DNA of 64,000 nucleotides from Stichopus chloronotus (taxonomy: Eukaryota > Echinodermata > Holothuroidea > Aspidochirotida > Stichopodidae), in the NCBI GenBank assembly GCA_021234535.1, contig SFZH01000008.1:3410001-3474000 (forward strand), read 5' to 3'. Below are positions 12,352 to 24,802 of this stretch, in pieces. A model generated the notes under the pieces. It saw only the letters and a list, made by a program, of their open reading frames with translations, did not search any database and was not told the origin of the DNA. How positions within the stretch are numbered: position 1 is the first letter of the stretch; every line of letters begins with the position of its first letter. The translations under genes and the position numbers were made by a program.

Positions 12352-12880
12352 ACATCCTCCGTCTAAAACATATCCTTCAACAACTAAGAGCAGATCAATG
12401 CTGTACACATTTTTATCGTTCTAGAATATCACTAACTATTTGGAGGCAGGCATATAGCGGGATGGTACCTTTCTCCCCAATAAGGATGCCCTTTGGCTCA
12501 TCTTTAGCAATAATTCAATCAGAGTGTTCAAAAAAGGGTGGCAGGTCTTCTGATTTCTTGACATCGATGGATAGTTCCTGCCATATATTGTAGTAAGGAC
12601 CTCCAGGATGGATACGTCCCTTGGAAATACCATTTGGAGTCCACTTGGTAATTCTGGGTGATGGTAATCAACCTACCATTCACTGCACCATCCTATCCCC
12701 CCTCCCTATCTGCCCTCCCATCCAACCTTCCTCCCTTTTCCAATGTATCAGGCAAATTTCTGGCACAAGTGTAAATGAAAGACAAACTTTACTTTTACAT
12801 ATATGCTGCAGCTACATGGAACATCTCCAACTTCCAATGGGTAACTTGTTGGTTGGGTGACATTTCTGGCTTCAAGAATT

Positions 12881-13023
12881 TCAAACTTTGGATAACAGGT
12901 AGTAGAAAGGCAGCAGGAAGGTGGCACACAAGATGGCATATTGAAATGATGAGGAGATGCTGGGGACAGGCACTGAATCTTTGTCTGGTACTTGATTCGG
13001 TGAATCTGGTAATGGAGGTATAT
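12881..13023 (-). CDS. GH31 gene exon 6 (GPI-anchor-like tail)
   Basis: Acceptor TTTACAG; phase matches exon 5 and gives residues 723-769 with stop TGA at 12883-12881. A Pro/Asp/Ser-rich linker (723-743) is followed by SISSS and an 18-residue hydrophobic stretch that runs to almost the last residue with no real cytoplasmic tail. That is the layout of a GPI-attachment signal; a tail-anchoring membrane helix is the alternative. Confidence 0.8.
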
Positions 13024-16000
13024 CTGTAAACATGAGAGAAGAGAGTAGAGCAAAAAATATGTTTTTACACAAGGGGATGTAAATCTAACAAAATGACACT
13101 GTATGGTACATTCCCAAGACTTTTGTGACTGATGTGTCTTTTTTTAATTGATAACATTATGTGCTCACAAGGTTTCACCTCTGCTGATCTCAGATGTTCT
13201 CAGTCCTCCATCAAAAACAATAGAGCTATTGTATTCAATACGTCACATATGCACACCTATGACTATATAAGATTATAAACCAAACTTTGCTCTTGAGATA
13301 CTGTGTTTACTAGCACATATATTCACAAACATACACACATGCCATCATGATAACATACTGTACAATTTCTATCAAACCCAAATACGATTTCTAATATGGA
13401 AAGCCATCAATTTTTGAGGAGATATATCGAAAACTGAAGCGATCAAGTTATGAAGCAATTTTGGAAAACTAAATTTGTCATTTGGTGACAATGCTTTTTT
13501 TCTCTGTAAGGGAATTTCTTATACTAATGTTTCACTCAAATCACCATAGCCATTTTGATTGTGGGTTTGCCAAAAATATTTGCGTGTACATCACATACCT
13601 ATTGTACAGAAATCACAGCTACTGTGTATGCAGAACTGCACACCTCACTTTGGTACACAAGATTCCCTCAGTTGTGGAAAGTCACACATAATTGTAGTTC
13701 CCTTCATTTGCAAATTCAACAAAGGAATTCTTGATACACAATGAACATGGTGGAAAACTTACTAGCTGCAAGAGCTTGGAAGAAAGCTGCATATTGGGAG
13801 TCTCTCCTGTAGAAAACTGGTATCATACCAACGGGGGCAGTGACAGTCACATACTTCCCTCCTCCAACTGTTTTGTTAGTATCGTCCCATAGATACACCC
13901 AATCATCAGGAGGAAGATAAAGGGACCACTTATCGCCAATCTCAGATGAAGGTAAATACACCGGTGCCACTAAAACATCTCTTCCCAGCAGGTACTCGTA
14001 TTTCATTGAGTCCTCGTAGCACAGCGGGTCATTTTCGTAATGAAAGAAGAGAGGGCGCTGTGGTGGGTACCCTAATGTGTAAAGTTCTTCTAGTACACTC
14101 TGCGTGTAGTTTCTCATTGCGATATAAATCTTTGTCGCCCGTCCGAGCATCTTCATGCTGTAATCACTTGAATAGTACTGCCAATTCTCTGAGGGACGGT
14201 TACCCTCGTGGGTCCTCATCATGGGTGTGAAAGCAGCCAGTTCAGCGTACCTCAGCAAGACCTCCTCTTTGCGAATGACACCATATAGACTGGTATAGCC
14301 TCCTATGTCAAAGTGTTGCAGTCCAAACCCTGAGACACCCAGCGACAATGTGGCCGGTATGACAGAGGCCAGCCCATCGGCAGTAGAGAAATCAACCAGC
14401 TGATCCCCAGCCCATGTCATGACATTGTACTTCTGAGATCCAGAAAATCCTGCTCTCATCCAGAACACTATGTCACTGAGCCTTCCGGCTTCTTCTACGG
14501 CCTCGCGGTTTGCCCTTGCCCACAACACTGGCCATTCGTTGTGAAGTTCTTGCCCAGAGACACCACTGTAAAATACCGCATCAACCGGTAGATATTCTCC
14601 AAAATCAGCCATCCAACCATCAAAACCAAAATCTATTAAATTTTTTTTTATCAGTTCTTTGTACCAAGTGAAAGCATCTGGTTTTGTCAAATCTATGATG
14701 CCACAGAAGAAGCTGCCATAATCGATGATGTACGTGTCTCCGTTTTGATTCTTAATGAAGTGGTCCAGTGCTTCAGCTTCTTTGAAGAGATTCCCCTCTC
14801 GGTTAAGGTTTGCATTAATGTACGCGAAGAGCCTCACATTCTCCTCTTTCTTCAGACGTATTATTTCCTTGTCTAAGCCTGGGTACTGCTTTGGGTCCCA
14901 CTGCCAATTCCAAAACAGACGGCGACCAAAGGGAGTAGTTATTCTACCAACCCAGTCTTGAATCCAAAGTCCAGAGACTGGTATATCATGAGCCTTCAGA
15001 AAAGGAGGAAACTGACTGTTGAAGCACATTCAAGGAAGAAAGTTGTTACATAAGGCATACATGTTGTATGGAAATAGTTTTAAATGGCTTCGCTACATCC
15101 CATTCGCAAGTGCTCGCAAGTGCATTACCTATCTTCTATATGTATCGACCCCCATCATAAACAATCCTTTGCAATCTTCCCCTCACTCCACACATAGGGA
15201 AAACTACCCAAGTCCCCCGGCCTCTTTTAAGCAAAGAACAGAGGAGATTGAATATTCACCTGAGTTCATAATGCTGTCACAACTGCGATACATGGAAACG
15301 ATTTTGTCATGAGAAACATGAGAAAGTAAAGTCCTGGTACTATGTTAGCTAAATTCAGTTTGGTTCACTCAAGAGATGAGACCGCAGGTGTATTGATAGT
15401 TACATTGAATGCTATCAAGTAACAACACTTTATTAATCCTCCAGTGAATCTAAGATAACTATTTCTTCATGGGCTGGTCTTGACCAACATGTCTGTATTC
15501 ACCCCCAAGCCCCATTCCCAAGTTCATTATACATCTATTGGTCATGACAAACAAAGAGGCAACATTGCACCTACAATAGAGCGGCTCATAATCACCGCAG
15601 CAACAACAACCTATAGATATTTACAAAGATGATAATTTTACAAACCTTTGCTTGTTTCAAGTACCCCAACATTGCCTCTGTGCCTCCTTGTACACCCAAC
15701 ATCACTCCATTGTACAACCAGTTAGGTAACCGTGGCTGACGCCCAAGCAATCCAGACAGCTTTGTCAAAATTTCTCGAAAGGAATGTCCAGCACCAAGAA
15801 TCAAATCTCCTGGAAAAAGCTTTGAGCCTGCAGTAAACATGATGACATAATCAACACTCCAGTATCAGGCATAACAAGTCTTGCCACTGATTACATTACT
15901 TGCATTTTTAAATACTCCTTGGTCAACTCCTATCTCATATATCACGTCAACTCCAAAATATCTTTCCTGTCAAAGATAAATATTATCCTATGCAGTGCAA

Positions 16001-19000
16001 CATAAAACTCAGTTTAATAATAGTGCAATTTTGTAGTATCATTTATGTATTACAGGAAATACGAGAAAGTATGTAACCACTTACTACTCACAATACATTG
16101 AATGAGAGCTTCACATGTCAGGAGGACAGCCCCACCTGAAGTAGCATCTACAGCACAAAGAACACTATTAAAGAAGAAACTAAGCAGTCAAGCACCTCAG
16201 ATTAAAGTACTGTAACATCTGAAAGCACATAACTACACAGAAGAGCACACCAACCAAAAAGTAACTACTAATGGCACACAGTACACTGAGAAGAAACTAC
16301 TGTACTGTATAGAGGGCCTGAACTTGAAGTAACTACTTTTATCACATCGTGCACTGAAAGGAAAATATACACAGCAGAACACACCAACATGAAGTAACAC
16401 AGTACTTAGTGCCTAAGTAATTCAACACAAAATCTGAACAAGTGTGTGTGGATTTATGAAAATTACAGGTACCGAAAACAAAGAAGTACATTAAAATCAA
16501 TATAGTACATGTACATGATATAACATTAGGATGGAAGGGGTTAAAATGAACAGCTGAAAGAAAATAAGTGTACATAGCAATAATCTCCACCCAATCCTGT
16601 AATTCACCCACTCAACTTTGGCACTAATAACTCACTTCAGATATACACAATAGATGGACAAAGGTAGCATGTCTTGTGTCTCAACCTTTAAGTCTTGTCA
16701 AAGATCTCTTTATATGTCCAAGCTATGTAAATAGCTAGACAAATAACACACAGACAAATATCCCCAGGCAGGAAAATGTGGTGTAAGACCGGGGGTACTT
16801 GTCATAGGGGTAGCTGTCTGGCAACCCCAACGCATGATCCAACACAGCCACACAAGTCACAATTTAGTAAACTCGATCATCTATAATTCTGTCTGCATGT
16901 AGGGTCATACTGTGTGTTACAAAGTAGCAAAGTTATTTAAGTCCAACTATCAACAGCACAGGGAGAGGCATTGAATCCAGCATTGTTCCATCTACTGTTC
17001 AATAGTTTCCAATCCATTCTCCCTACTCCCATTCTGTCTTCTGTGTCCAGTCAACCAAAGACTGGTACTGGTTTAGACAATAAGCACACAACCATCGACA
17101 TATGTTTAATTATGTAAGATTTTATGTATTAAAAGAATACTATACCAGTAGCTTCATCAGGTCTTCCTCAATTTGTTTCAAACGAACATTGTAATGACTC
17201 AAGCCGGGTATATCACTCGCCTCAGACACCCACCCATACATCACCACTTTATTCCCATTCACCTTTGCCCAATTCCTATGACACCTTTGACCAACAGTCT
17301 CAGCTGGTGAAGACCTGCAGTCCTTGCAACCACCCTGTGTTTGGGTCAACCAAGTCCCCAACTTAACTCACCTGGCCCTCGCCAGATCTCAATTTCGTGG
17401 AAATGATCATTTCTGAAATCTAGTAGACCATTGGCGGTACTCGTGAAATGGGCAAAGTATTTCCTGGATGATACAATGGTTGGTTGTACCCAGTAAGACC
17501 TGTAGTAATCCCCGCCAGACCAGTTGATCTGATTTGCCAGAAATGTGGTATATGTGCTCTGGTTTCGACCTACACCCTGTGAGGTTAAGAAATAAAGAGA
17601 AGTTCTGAATGGGCCCGGGCTGTTATGTTAAAATGCAAAGCGTTCATACCCAATGAACCCTGTCACAGGCTCACAGAACTGGCCAAGAGCCCAAAATCAC
17701 TCCTTGGAAAGTGAGGATAAATGGAATTTACTTTTATAATATGGTGAAAGCATCAGCACTGTTTCTTTATCTGCCCAGAAAAGCAGTCCCATAGAAGCCA
17801 ATTTTTTTACCTAATGCAACTTAATATTTTTCACAATTTTCAGTGTAGTCTCCTCAAAGTTAGGACTTCTGCAGAAATTATTACACCACAACTTGCACCA
17901 GACATTTTCTTCCTTAACAGAGGTTGCTCCAAATATCAACTTTAACCTTGACAATGGGACCCACTATAAAGTTTTATGTTTTTTTCAAGAATAGTAAAAT
18001 GTTTGTCAGACCTGATCTTATATGCAGAACTTGGTAGGCTGCATAATGTATACAGTAGAGCTCACTTTGAAGAAATCCCCCTTAGTATGTTACGTCTTTG
18101 TAATAACTGTACTATCTTCCTTTTAATTAACCCGAGGTCCTTAAGGTTAAAGGCAATCATGATACTGATGAGCAAAGGTCAATTGTATAGACTGTTTAAA
18201 CAAAAGGTACTAATTTACTAATCACATCTGACTTGCTACTTGGGTACAATGCACCCATTGAGTTCAGTGTGACATTGTGCATGAAGAGTGTACATGACAG
18301 TGAGAATGGACACTGAGTGTGACAATTTGTCCATGGAGCTTGGGTGTGACACTGCATGGAGACTACGTGAGACAACGTGCATGGACACTGGGTGTGACCA
18401 TTTGTGCATGGAGACTGAGTATGATAATGTACATGGAGACTGAGTGTGACAATGTGCATTGAGACTGAGTGTGACAATATGCATGGGGACTGAGTGTGAC
18501 AATGAACATGGACACTGATTGTGACAATTTGCACTATGCTTACAAAATGTTTTTTTTCAATAAAGTAAACAATTACCAACCTGTTCCTGCAGCCACATAG
18601 GAAAGGTCTTTCCGTTAAGATCAAAGTACGAGAACTGCTCCCCACCACCGTACACATGTTCATCACTTCCAGTTGACTTTAGACGGAACCAGAGACGGTT
18701 GATGCCGTCAGGAACCTCAAGAAATGTTATTCTAGTCAGCCCATCTTCAGAGTCTGAAATCACGACCCGAGTCTAAACAAATGCAGTGAAAAGAAAGGTT
18801 AATTTTAGTAAACCATGAAAAACTTTAATTGAGGCTCCACTTGAGACCGAGAAGGGGATCATAATTGGCACACTGGCTGCAACGACATCCATGATGAACC
18901 AACTAGTTTACCAGTGTCATTTATCACACACCATCTATATATCACTATGATGTTATCTTATGCTCTAGATCACATCTTGGGTGTCATCATCACCAACCAT

Positions 19001-22000
19001 CATTTGCATGGTTTCCTCCATCCTGTCAAGCCCATGCATCCCCCTCCCTTCCTCCCGAGATGTTCCTCTCCAGTTTTAATTAAGTCCCCTATAGGCCCAC
19101 AGTATGATGTCAGTTGCACATAGGGTTTCACAGTTTTACAGGTATAGATCTGTAACATTTAATATCCATCATGTCTGCATTAAAATAATGTCCATTAAAT
19201 CTCTTTATTATTACTGTCTGCATACCCTTACATTTAGCTCTACAGTATTTTTTTCAAATGGCACTCATTAATTGAGATTTCTGTCTCTGTCTTTGTTAGT
19301 TACTATCAACCTGTAACCCTATAAATTTAAATATGATGGTATGTCCACATGGAGAAAGAAAAGCAATCAGATGTAAATCATGAATGCAACAATTTACTGT
19401 AAATGTTGACGATGTGGAAGAAATTGATTACCATTCCAGTTCCCCTCCTGCCTGCCTGCCTGCCTTGAGTTTTTGTACATGTATTTTTAAGTCAAATACA
19501 GATCATAAATCAATTCAGTGGCCACTACAGTCAGTAAATATTCATGGTGGACAAGAATCTAAATAATGATTAAACAATTAATTCTCACACTGGGAACTTA
19601 ATGTGCCACTATAGTAGCAAAGGGTGTGTGCATCAAGAGCTAACCCCCTAATACAGAAAAGAACATGAGTCCACTACTGGGAGGGTTCTGGTCAGAACCC
19701 ACCAACTATGACTACCCTGTAAAGCCTACAGAGATCCCTCATTACAAAACCATTATGGATTCCAATACAACAAATAGACCTGGTAACTCAAAGTGCGAGC
19801 AGTAAAAATGTCTGAAAGTGCTCGAACACACGTTTGACAGTCAGTCTATCCGAGTAACTGAGGACGATCTACAGTAACTCAACATGCAGCTGCAGACATG
19901 TCACATTTAAAATACCCAGCTCTTACAGCCAAGGGCTTGGAAACAACTGCAGCCAAGACATCTACTGTGGCATAAACTGTGAGTATATTACTGAACATCT
20001 ACTGGAGCTATCACCATAGTTCAGGTTTCCATATAAACAAAGGCACTGTCAGCTCTTTAGACTTCAACAATATTTAATTATATAGCATCTAAATCATTTC
20101 AAAAACTGATGTTTAAGCCAGCAAGATTATACTCAGCTGGCATTTGGAAATGCAATCTAGGAAAATAATCAAGGGACACTATAGGTCCCACACAGATCAA
20201 AGAGCAAATTTGATATACAGCACAGTAGTGAGGTGAGCGATAAAGTGCATGTGCAAGGGCATATCCAGGGAGTGAATATATGGCTAATCACCCCCACCCC
20301 TCTTTCCCTATGTGATGATAAATAATTTGTGCACAAAGAATCTTTGTCTTTGAAAAATCATGGACAGTGTCATAGCAACAAGGAGGGGCTGAAGCACCAA
20401 AATATTACCGCCCCATGCAGTCCCTCACATTCACGAAGGTACTGTATCTTTAAAATGACAAGGTATTAGTTGCAGTATAGATGGTTTCTTATACTTCTGA
20501 AAGAAGATCAACATCTCTCTCTTAATCCAAGTTACAGACTAAAAAGCTTTGCAAAACTGACAACAACACTCCAATACCCCTCGATATTTGACGAGATTGA
20601 CAAATGCACAACACCCAACAGGCCAACACCACACAGGTTTTTCCAAATCCCACCAATACATATTCAGAATGTTGACTGAAGCACACAGTTTGAACTTCTT
20701 TAGGCTGATGTTGTATTTTTCAAATCTATGTAACTTCACAGATTTGTTGACATAGCACATTTTTTTATTAGATGAAAATGCATTTACGCTGATAGAGAAG
20801 GGGTTCTCGACATACTGTTCTTTTCTACAACATAACAAACTAACAAATCAGACAAGGTATAAATTTGGTAATACTTTTGTATAGAGAAAACTTCTAGAGA
20901 ATGTTTTTCTACCAAAGGAAATACTGACAGTGCCACCATTTCCAGGAGTTTATACTGCACAGTACTTGTAGGGTCTGGGAGAGGCTATTTCTGGCAATCT
21001 AGGTTGCATTTTTAACCAAAAATTTATGGTACCGTACTCTCCGCCCCAACCGCTAGTGACAGTCGGTTTACAGTTCTAGCTCCCATTAATTCTTGACCCC
21101 CACCTCCTGGTTCTGGGTGCTCGAAATTGCAGTAGTAGCATTCTGTGTTTTTATATCACACATCAAGTGCAACGTACAAGGATCATCTACCATGCCGTCT
21201 TCTTTCATGCACTAGCCCCTAAAAATAAATTTCTGCTACACTCGTGATCATAGGTGGGGTGTGGGAGGGGGGGAATTAAGCTACCAACATTCCCTACATA
21301 GGCTTCATGATCTCCAACCATCTCAGCACTGGACCCTTTAACAAAATACTGTAATAGATCTGCCCTTGACATGGATCACATACTGTATACACCAATACAG
21401 AAGGAGGAAATGCACTGGTGTCATGCCATGCCCAAATGGATGATGATAAAGCCAAGAATCTCCAGTGGCCCAAACTGGTATGGATTGACAGGAAATTCAA
21501 AAGGTACAGTGTAGCTCTAATTACACAGTGTACACAGGGATCCATTGTTTTGATAACAGACGCATCTGGATGAATTTTAAAGTGATTGAGTGTGTATAGG
21601 CAAAAAGGAAAAACACTGAAATTTCATCTCCAAAAGTTTGGTAAGGATTTAAATTGCAACATTCAGACAATCTGGGAAAATAAATGGGCTTCAGTTGGTT
21701 AATTCTGCCATATATTATTTCAAATTTTTCCAGCATAACAACAAAAAGTGCCGAATACATTTAATGTAGGGGTTGACAGTTTTCATTCAAATCAAAGGTG
21801 TGCTTCATTGAACAAGCCGATGGGAACTATTCTAGTACTGAATATTCAGTTGGTCAAAACAACTCAGGACCACATGATGCTGCAATGTTGTGATCAGTTT
21901 GTAGGTTATTTGTAAATATAGGGCTCTTTTCACCAAATACAATTCCCAACACCGACCAAGGAGGGACAAGTAGTATGTTTTTGATACACCAGTGAGACCT

Positions 22001-23494
22001 GTACTGTTGCATTTTCATTATGTAAGCACTTATAGTAATCGAATACGGTTTCTGTTTTTTACTGTTTTGTGCCAATCCTGTTGCTTTTCAAAGTAGTTAC
22101 TGTCATTTTCCTTCATTGAAAGATGCAGTCTGTCCATGTACAGCATGGTGTGTACATTGAAAATAAAAAAAAAGCGAGGATCAAACATAATCTTATCCTT
22201 CTGGTTTTTCAGTTCACACACAATCACTTTAAACAGGCTGTGAGATGAACTACACGTAAGTCATTGGGAGAACTGCATGAAACTGCATGCCTGAGTTGAC
22301 GGACGAGTTTTTGTCTTTTAAGTGTCCTTAGAACCAAGAGATACATCTTTCTCATGGTCTCCAATACCTCGACCCCGACTCTACCTGAAAATTTACTTAA
22401 AAACTTAGTGCAAGAAAATACACTTTCAACTACTGTTCTTTGACTCCAGTTTTACGGATATAGTTTTCCATCTCATTCCCTACCACCTCAATTCTCAGTG
22501 ACTCCAGGTACGAATACATGTCCACCCACATATGTGACATTCTCAAATGTTCTTTGACTCCATACACAAAAAAGGACAGAGGAGATTAAACTTCCATAAT
22601 CTTTGAAGGTCTTCCTTAGAGGTAAGGTTTGACTGCGACTTGAGAACACTACCCAAAGAAGTTCAACAGTGTGGGACATTCTAAAATAACTCCGATTTTC
22701 GCCAAATTAGAAATAATTATAGGGTTACATTAAAAATAATGGAGGGGAATGCATTAGAAATTTGTGCAAAAAGTTTCAAAATTTTTTTTTTTGGTAGTCT
22801 ATGGGGTTACCTTTTCAGGAGGGTATGCTACCCCAAGCTAGGCCAACTACAGTAATACCTACTGCAGTTGGCAAACAACATTCATTTGGCGAAAACCGTA
22901 TTTACCTTTGATAGGCCGATTGACTTTCTTGACGGCCGGTATTTCACATAGTACAACGCAGTAATACTATAATGATCATCATCAACTTACTTAGGTGTTT
23001 GACCTCCGGCGTACTCAAGACGGATGATGACCCTCAGAAGAAGAATGCTCGATCTCCAAGGAGAATTTCTAGGTGAATACTTACAAACGAGCAGCCGCGT
23101 CGTACACGCACAAGTTACAGTTATATGCGAACCCCTTGAATGCCACTTGACTTACCTGGAATTCTAGGCCCCTCTTCATGATTACCTCTGTTCGATGCGG
23201 ACCTGATTGAGTTGATCCACTGAAGTTACTTTCAACCTTACTATACCCTGTCAAAAACACTTTTTCCATCAAAATGTCAGTAATATGAAAATTCCCCTCT
23301 TTACTTGCGAAGGAATAGTTGGCAGTTCCGACGAGGATGAAGGGGGAATTTTGTGTATGCTCTATCACATGAATGTTATCGATGAAAACATTAAACGCCG
23401 TTTTGGAAACTTCCTCGAAAATGTGAACCGTAGCCCCGTCATCAAAGCCGAAAAGGATAAAAATATAACTTATTATCACGAACCGATACATCAT
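12881..23494 (-). CDS. Glycoside hydrolase family 31, sulfoquinovosidase type, secreted and probably GPI-anchored (six exons)
   Basis: Coding exons on the minus strand: 23494-23156, 18772-18581, 17576-17372, 15827-15646, 15011-13763 and 13023-12881. All junctions are GT-AG and the phases join into one 769-residue frame. Residues 1-20 form a signal peptide. The N-terminal part carries YGGGEQFSYF and EQGVGRN, marks of the YihQ branch of GH31. The barrel holds WMADFGEYLP with the nucleophile Asp442 and WAGDQ with the acid/base Asp509. By family knowledge E. coli YihQ uses Asp405 and Asp472; the spacing of 67 is identical. Gln324, Arg337, Trp340 and Tyr545 match the YihQ residues that bind the sulfonate (288, 301, 304, 508). 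The predicted reaction is release of sulfoquinovose from sulfoquinovosyl glycerides of algae and plants. Six N-glycosylation sequons (for example Asn59, Asn90, Asn182, Asn195) fit an extracellular protein. The C-terminus suggests a GPI anchor. The activity is inferred; another alpha-glycosidase of the subfamily is the alternative. Confidence 0.9.
13024..13762 (-). other. GH31 intron 5
   Basis: 739-base intron with GTAAGT donor and TTTACAG acceptor. No other feature is seen inside. Confidence 0.8.
13763..15011 (-). CDS. GH31 gene exon 5 (most of the catalytic barrel)
   Basis: Long exon of 1249 bases (residues 307-722 plus one base). The acceptor is the second CAG of a CAACAGTCAG pair, chosen because only it keeps phase 0 with exon 4. 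It holds the substrate-binding WIQDW...GRRLFW block, both catalytic aspartates, the DIGGY tyrosine, and the C-terminal beta domain with the GRDVLVAPVYLP segment common in GH31. The donor is GTAAGT in phase 1. Confidence 0.95.
15012..15645 (-). other. GH31 intron 4
   Basis: 634-base intron between exons 4 and 5. No inner feature is recognised. Confidence 0.8.
15646..15827 (-). CDS. GH31 gene exon 4
   Basis: Residues 246-306, acceptor ACTGCAG, donor GTTTGT (weak but GT) in phase 0. It contains LGRQPRLPNWLYNGVMLGVQGG, the entry into the catalytic barrel. Confidence 0.88.
16120..16420. repeat. Degenerate tandem repeat in GH31 intron 3
   Basis: Variants of GAAGTAACTAC and CACAGAAGAGCACACC recur about every 60-80 bases between 16130 and 16410. 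The copies are too diverged for a firm unit length. The rest of the intron (15828-17371) is plain. Confidence 0.4.
17372..17576 (-). CDS. GH31 gene exon 3
   Basis: Residues 178-245 plus one base. It follows acceptor CTCACAG and begins GVGRNQ, which completes the EQGVGRN motif across the exon 2/3 junction. It has two sequons (Asn182, Asn195) and ends IEIWRGP before a GTGAGT donor in phase 1. Confidence 0.9.
18245..18535. repeat. Minisatellite, ~25-bp unit, in GH31 intron 2
   Basis: About eleven units of the type ACTGAGTGTGACAATGTGCA plus about five bases, at steady 24-28 base spacing. It lies wholly in the intron 17577-18580 and explains the Cys-His-Ser rich open frames on the minus strand there. 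Confidence 0.85.
18581..18772 (-). CDS. GH31 gene exon 2
   Basis: 64 codons (residues 114-177), acceptor TTTAG and donor GTTGGT, phase 0 at both sides. It holds YGGGEQFSYFDLNGKTFP, a block strongly reminiscent of bacterial YihQ. Confidence 0.9.
18773..23155 (-). other. GH31 intron 1 (4.4 kb)
   Basis: Long first intron with no supported exon or repeat. It includes a 4-bp CCTG run near 19450 and several homopolymers. Confidence 0.7.
23156..23494 (-). CDS. GH31 gene exon 1 (signal peptide, N-terminal beta domain)
   Basis: Starts with two consecutive ATG codons (23494 and 23491); either could initiate. Residues 4-16 are hydrophobic and cleavage is likely near residue 20-22. It ends LEFQ at a GTAAGT donor in phase 0. 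The part 23-113 fits the N-terminal beta-sandwich of GH31 by position only; it is the least conserved part. Confidence 0.85.
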
Positions 23495-23531
23495 GGTGCC
23501 GGTAATTATACAATCACAATACGATGGTGTG

Positions 23532-23538
23532 CTATATA
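23532..23538 (-). promoter_or_regulatory. Possible TATA box of the GH31 gene
   Basis: TATATAG on the minus strand about 40 bases upstream of the first ATG. If used, the 5'UTR would be only about 10 bases, so it may be chance in AT-rich DNA. Confidence 0.25.
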
Positions 23539-23540
23539 AT

Positions 23541-24802
23541 GATTATGAACCAACATTATCTCCACCTTTGAAGTCAGGTGCAAGTACGCCTGTACTGTAC
23601 AGAAGGTCTAGCAGCTAGAGAGGCTATAGGTTTACCGTTGCAATTGCCTGTACTGTACACACATGTTGTAAGTGTTCAGTACTGAAGTTCAGAAGGTTGT
23701 CCCGCCGATCATACTCGCTGTTTACAGCACTGTGAGTTCAAGTATAGGGAAGTTCCCATTCCAAGGGCGACTGGCGTACACAAGTACATAGACCAGAGCG
23801 TTCTGTGCACTACTGAATTAGAGTTTGCAAAGTCTTCCTCGGCGAATGAATTCACCTCCTTTGATACATTCCTCACAATTTGTTTGAGCTACAGCCTGCT
23901 TATACCCAACCGAGGATATGAACTCATCTAGTAATCGCGTTTCCCTGCTTGTGATCTGGCGGGGGCAGCGATCAATGAGGGGAGTAAAAACTCTTCCGGA
24001 AGAGCAGTTCAGTAAATATATGGATGTTCCTTCGGAGTTGGCGGAACCAAGATAAAGAGCAGAAACTTTCAAGCCCGAGCAGACTCTGCACAGTCTACTA
24101 CTGAATAGGATTAGCAGGCGTCTATTCAAGTCAGTTTGAGGTTAACTTAAAGGAAGTATGTACCAGTCAATCGTTTATGATAATTGATAACGTGTAACCA
24201 GGGCCCTAGGTAGCTCAGTTGGGTGATATATGTTCCGAGGTGGTGCCCGGAAGGCGCGACAGGGTGGATGTCTCACCTCCCCAACCAAAAAAAAAATGTC
24301 ATCGCGAAGACAGTCGGAAATCTGAAATAAGAGTTTTTGGAGAATATACCGCACATTTTTTTAATACAATTTTCTCTGAATTATTTGAAACCACTCTAGA
24401 AATCCCTTGTATTATCATTTTCATACATTGTTCAATTTCAGCATAATATCGCTAGTTAAAGGTTGGTTACGTACATCCTAGAAACACTGGGTAAACCCTT
24501 TCTACAAAACACTGGGTAAACCCTTTCTACGGTCATCTGGCCTGAAGTTTGTAAAACCCAAAACTTTTTTTGTACGCCGAGGCTGTGGCGCTCTGCTTAG
24601 ATAGTAGTCCTGCATACTGATTAGTAGTCACAAACGAAATTCTGGCAAAAACCCTCCACGGGATTTGTAAAAAAAATCCAGTTCTACATACTTTATACGG
24701 AAATTTGAGGATGCCGATCATATATACTACTGCATGCTCGGTCGGTGTACTGCGTTCGGTAAAATTTACAAGGTTGCAGTAAATCATGGATGCTAAATAT
24801 GA
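23541..24802. other. Intergenic stretch upstream of the GH31 gene
   Basis: No coding block is seen. Around 24490-24530 a 24-bp segment (GAAACACTGGGTAAACCCTTTC type) stands twice in a row. A GGCGCTC repeat tail lies at 24585-24613. Confidence 0.5.
24585..24613 (+). repeat. GGCGCTCCGCTTAGATA repeat tail, copy 1
   Basis: TGGCGCTCTGCTTAGATAGT followed by AGTCCTG, the same tail as three copies at 29.6-30.2 kb. The part to its left is too diverged to align with certainty. Confidence 0.6.

Noticed and set aside
15011..15029. ATG at 15029 as a start codon of a separate 437-residue protein
   Set aside because: It lies upstream of the splice acceptor; the exon phases and family alignment show that exon 5 continues exon 4.
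18245..18535. Regularly spaced repeats that might be read as a CRISPR array
   Set aside because: Units are contiguous and diverged, without unique spacers, inside an animal intron.
18196..18666. Cys/His-rich open frame (156 codons) on the minus strand
   Set aside because: It is a translation of the 25-bp minisatellite in intron 2 of the hydrolase gene.
12881..23494. Possibility that the hydrolase is bacterial contamination
   Set aside because: Five GT-AG introns in correct phase, a signal peptide and a GPI-like last exon show a resident animal gene.
24202..24282. tRNA-like head (TAGCTCAGTTGGG) suggesting a tRNA gene or SINE
   Set aside because: The A-box match is good, but no proper B box (GGTTCGA) or cloverleaf follows, so the match may be chance.
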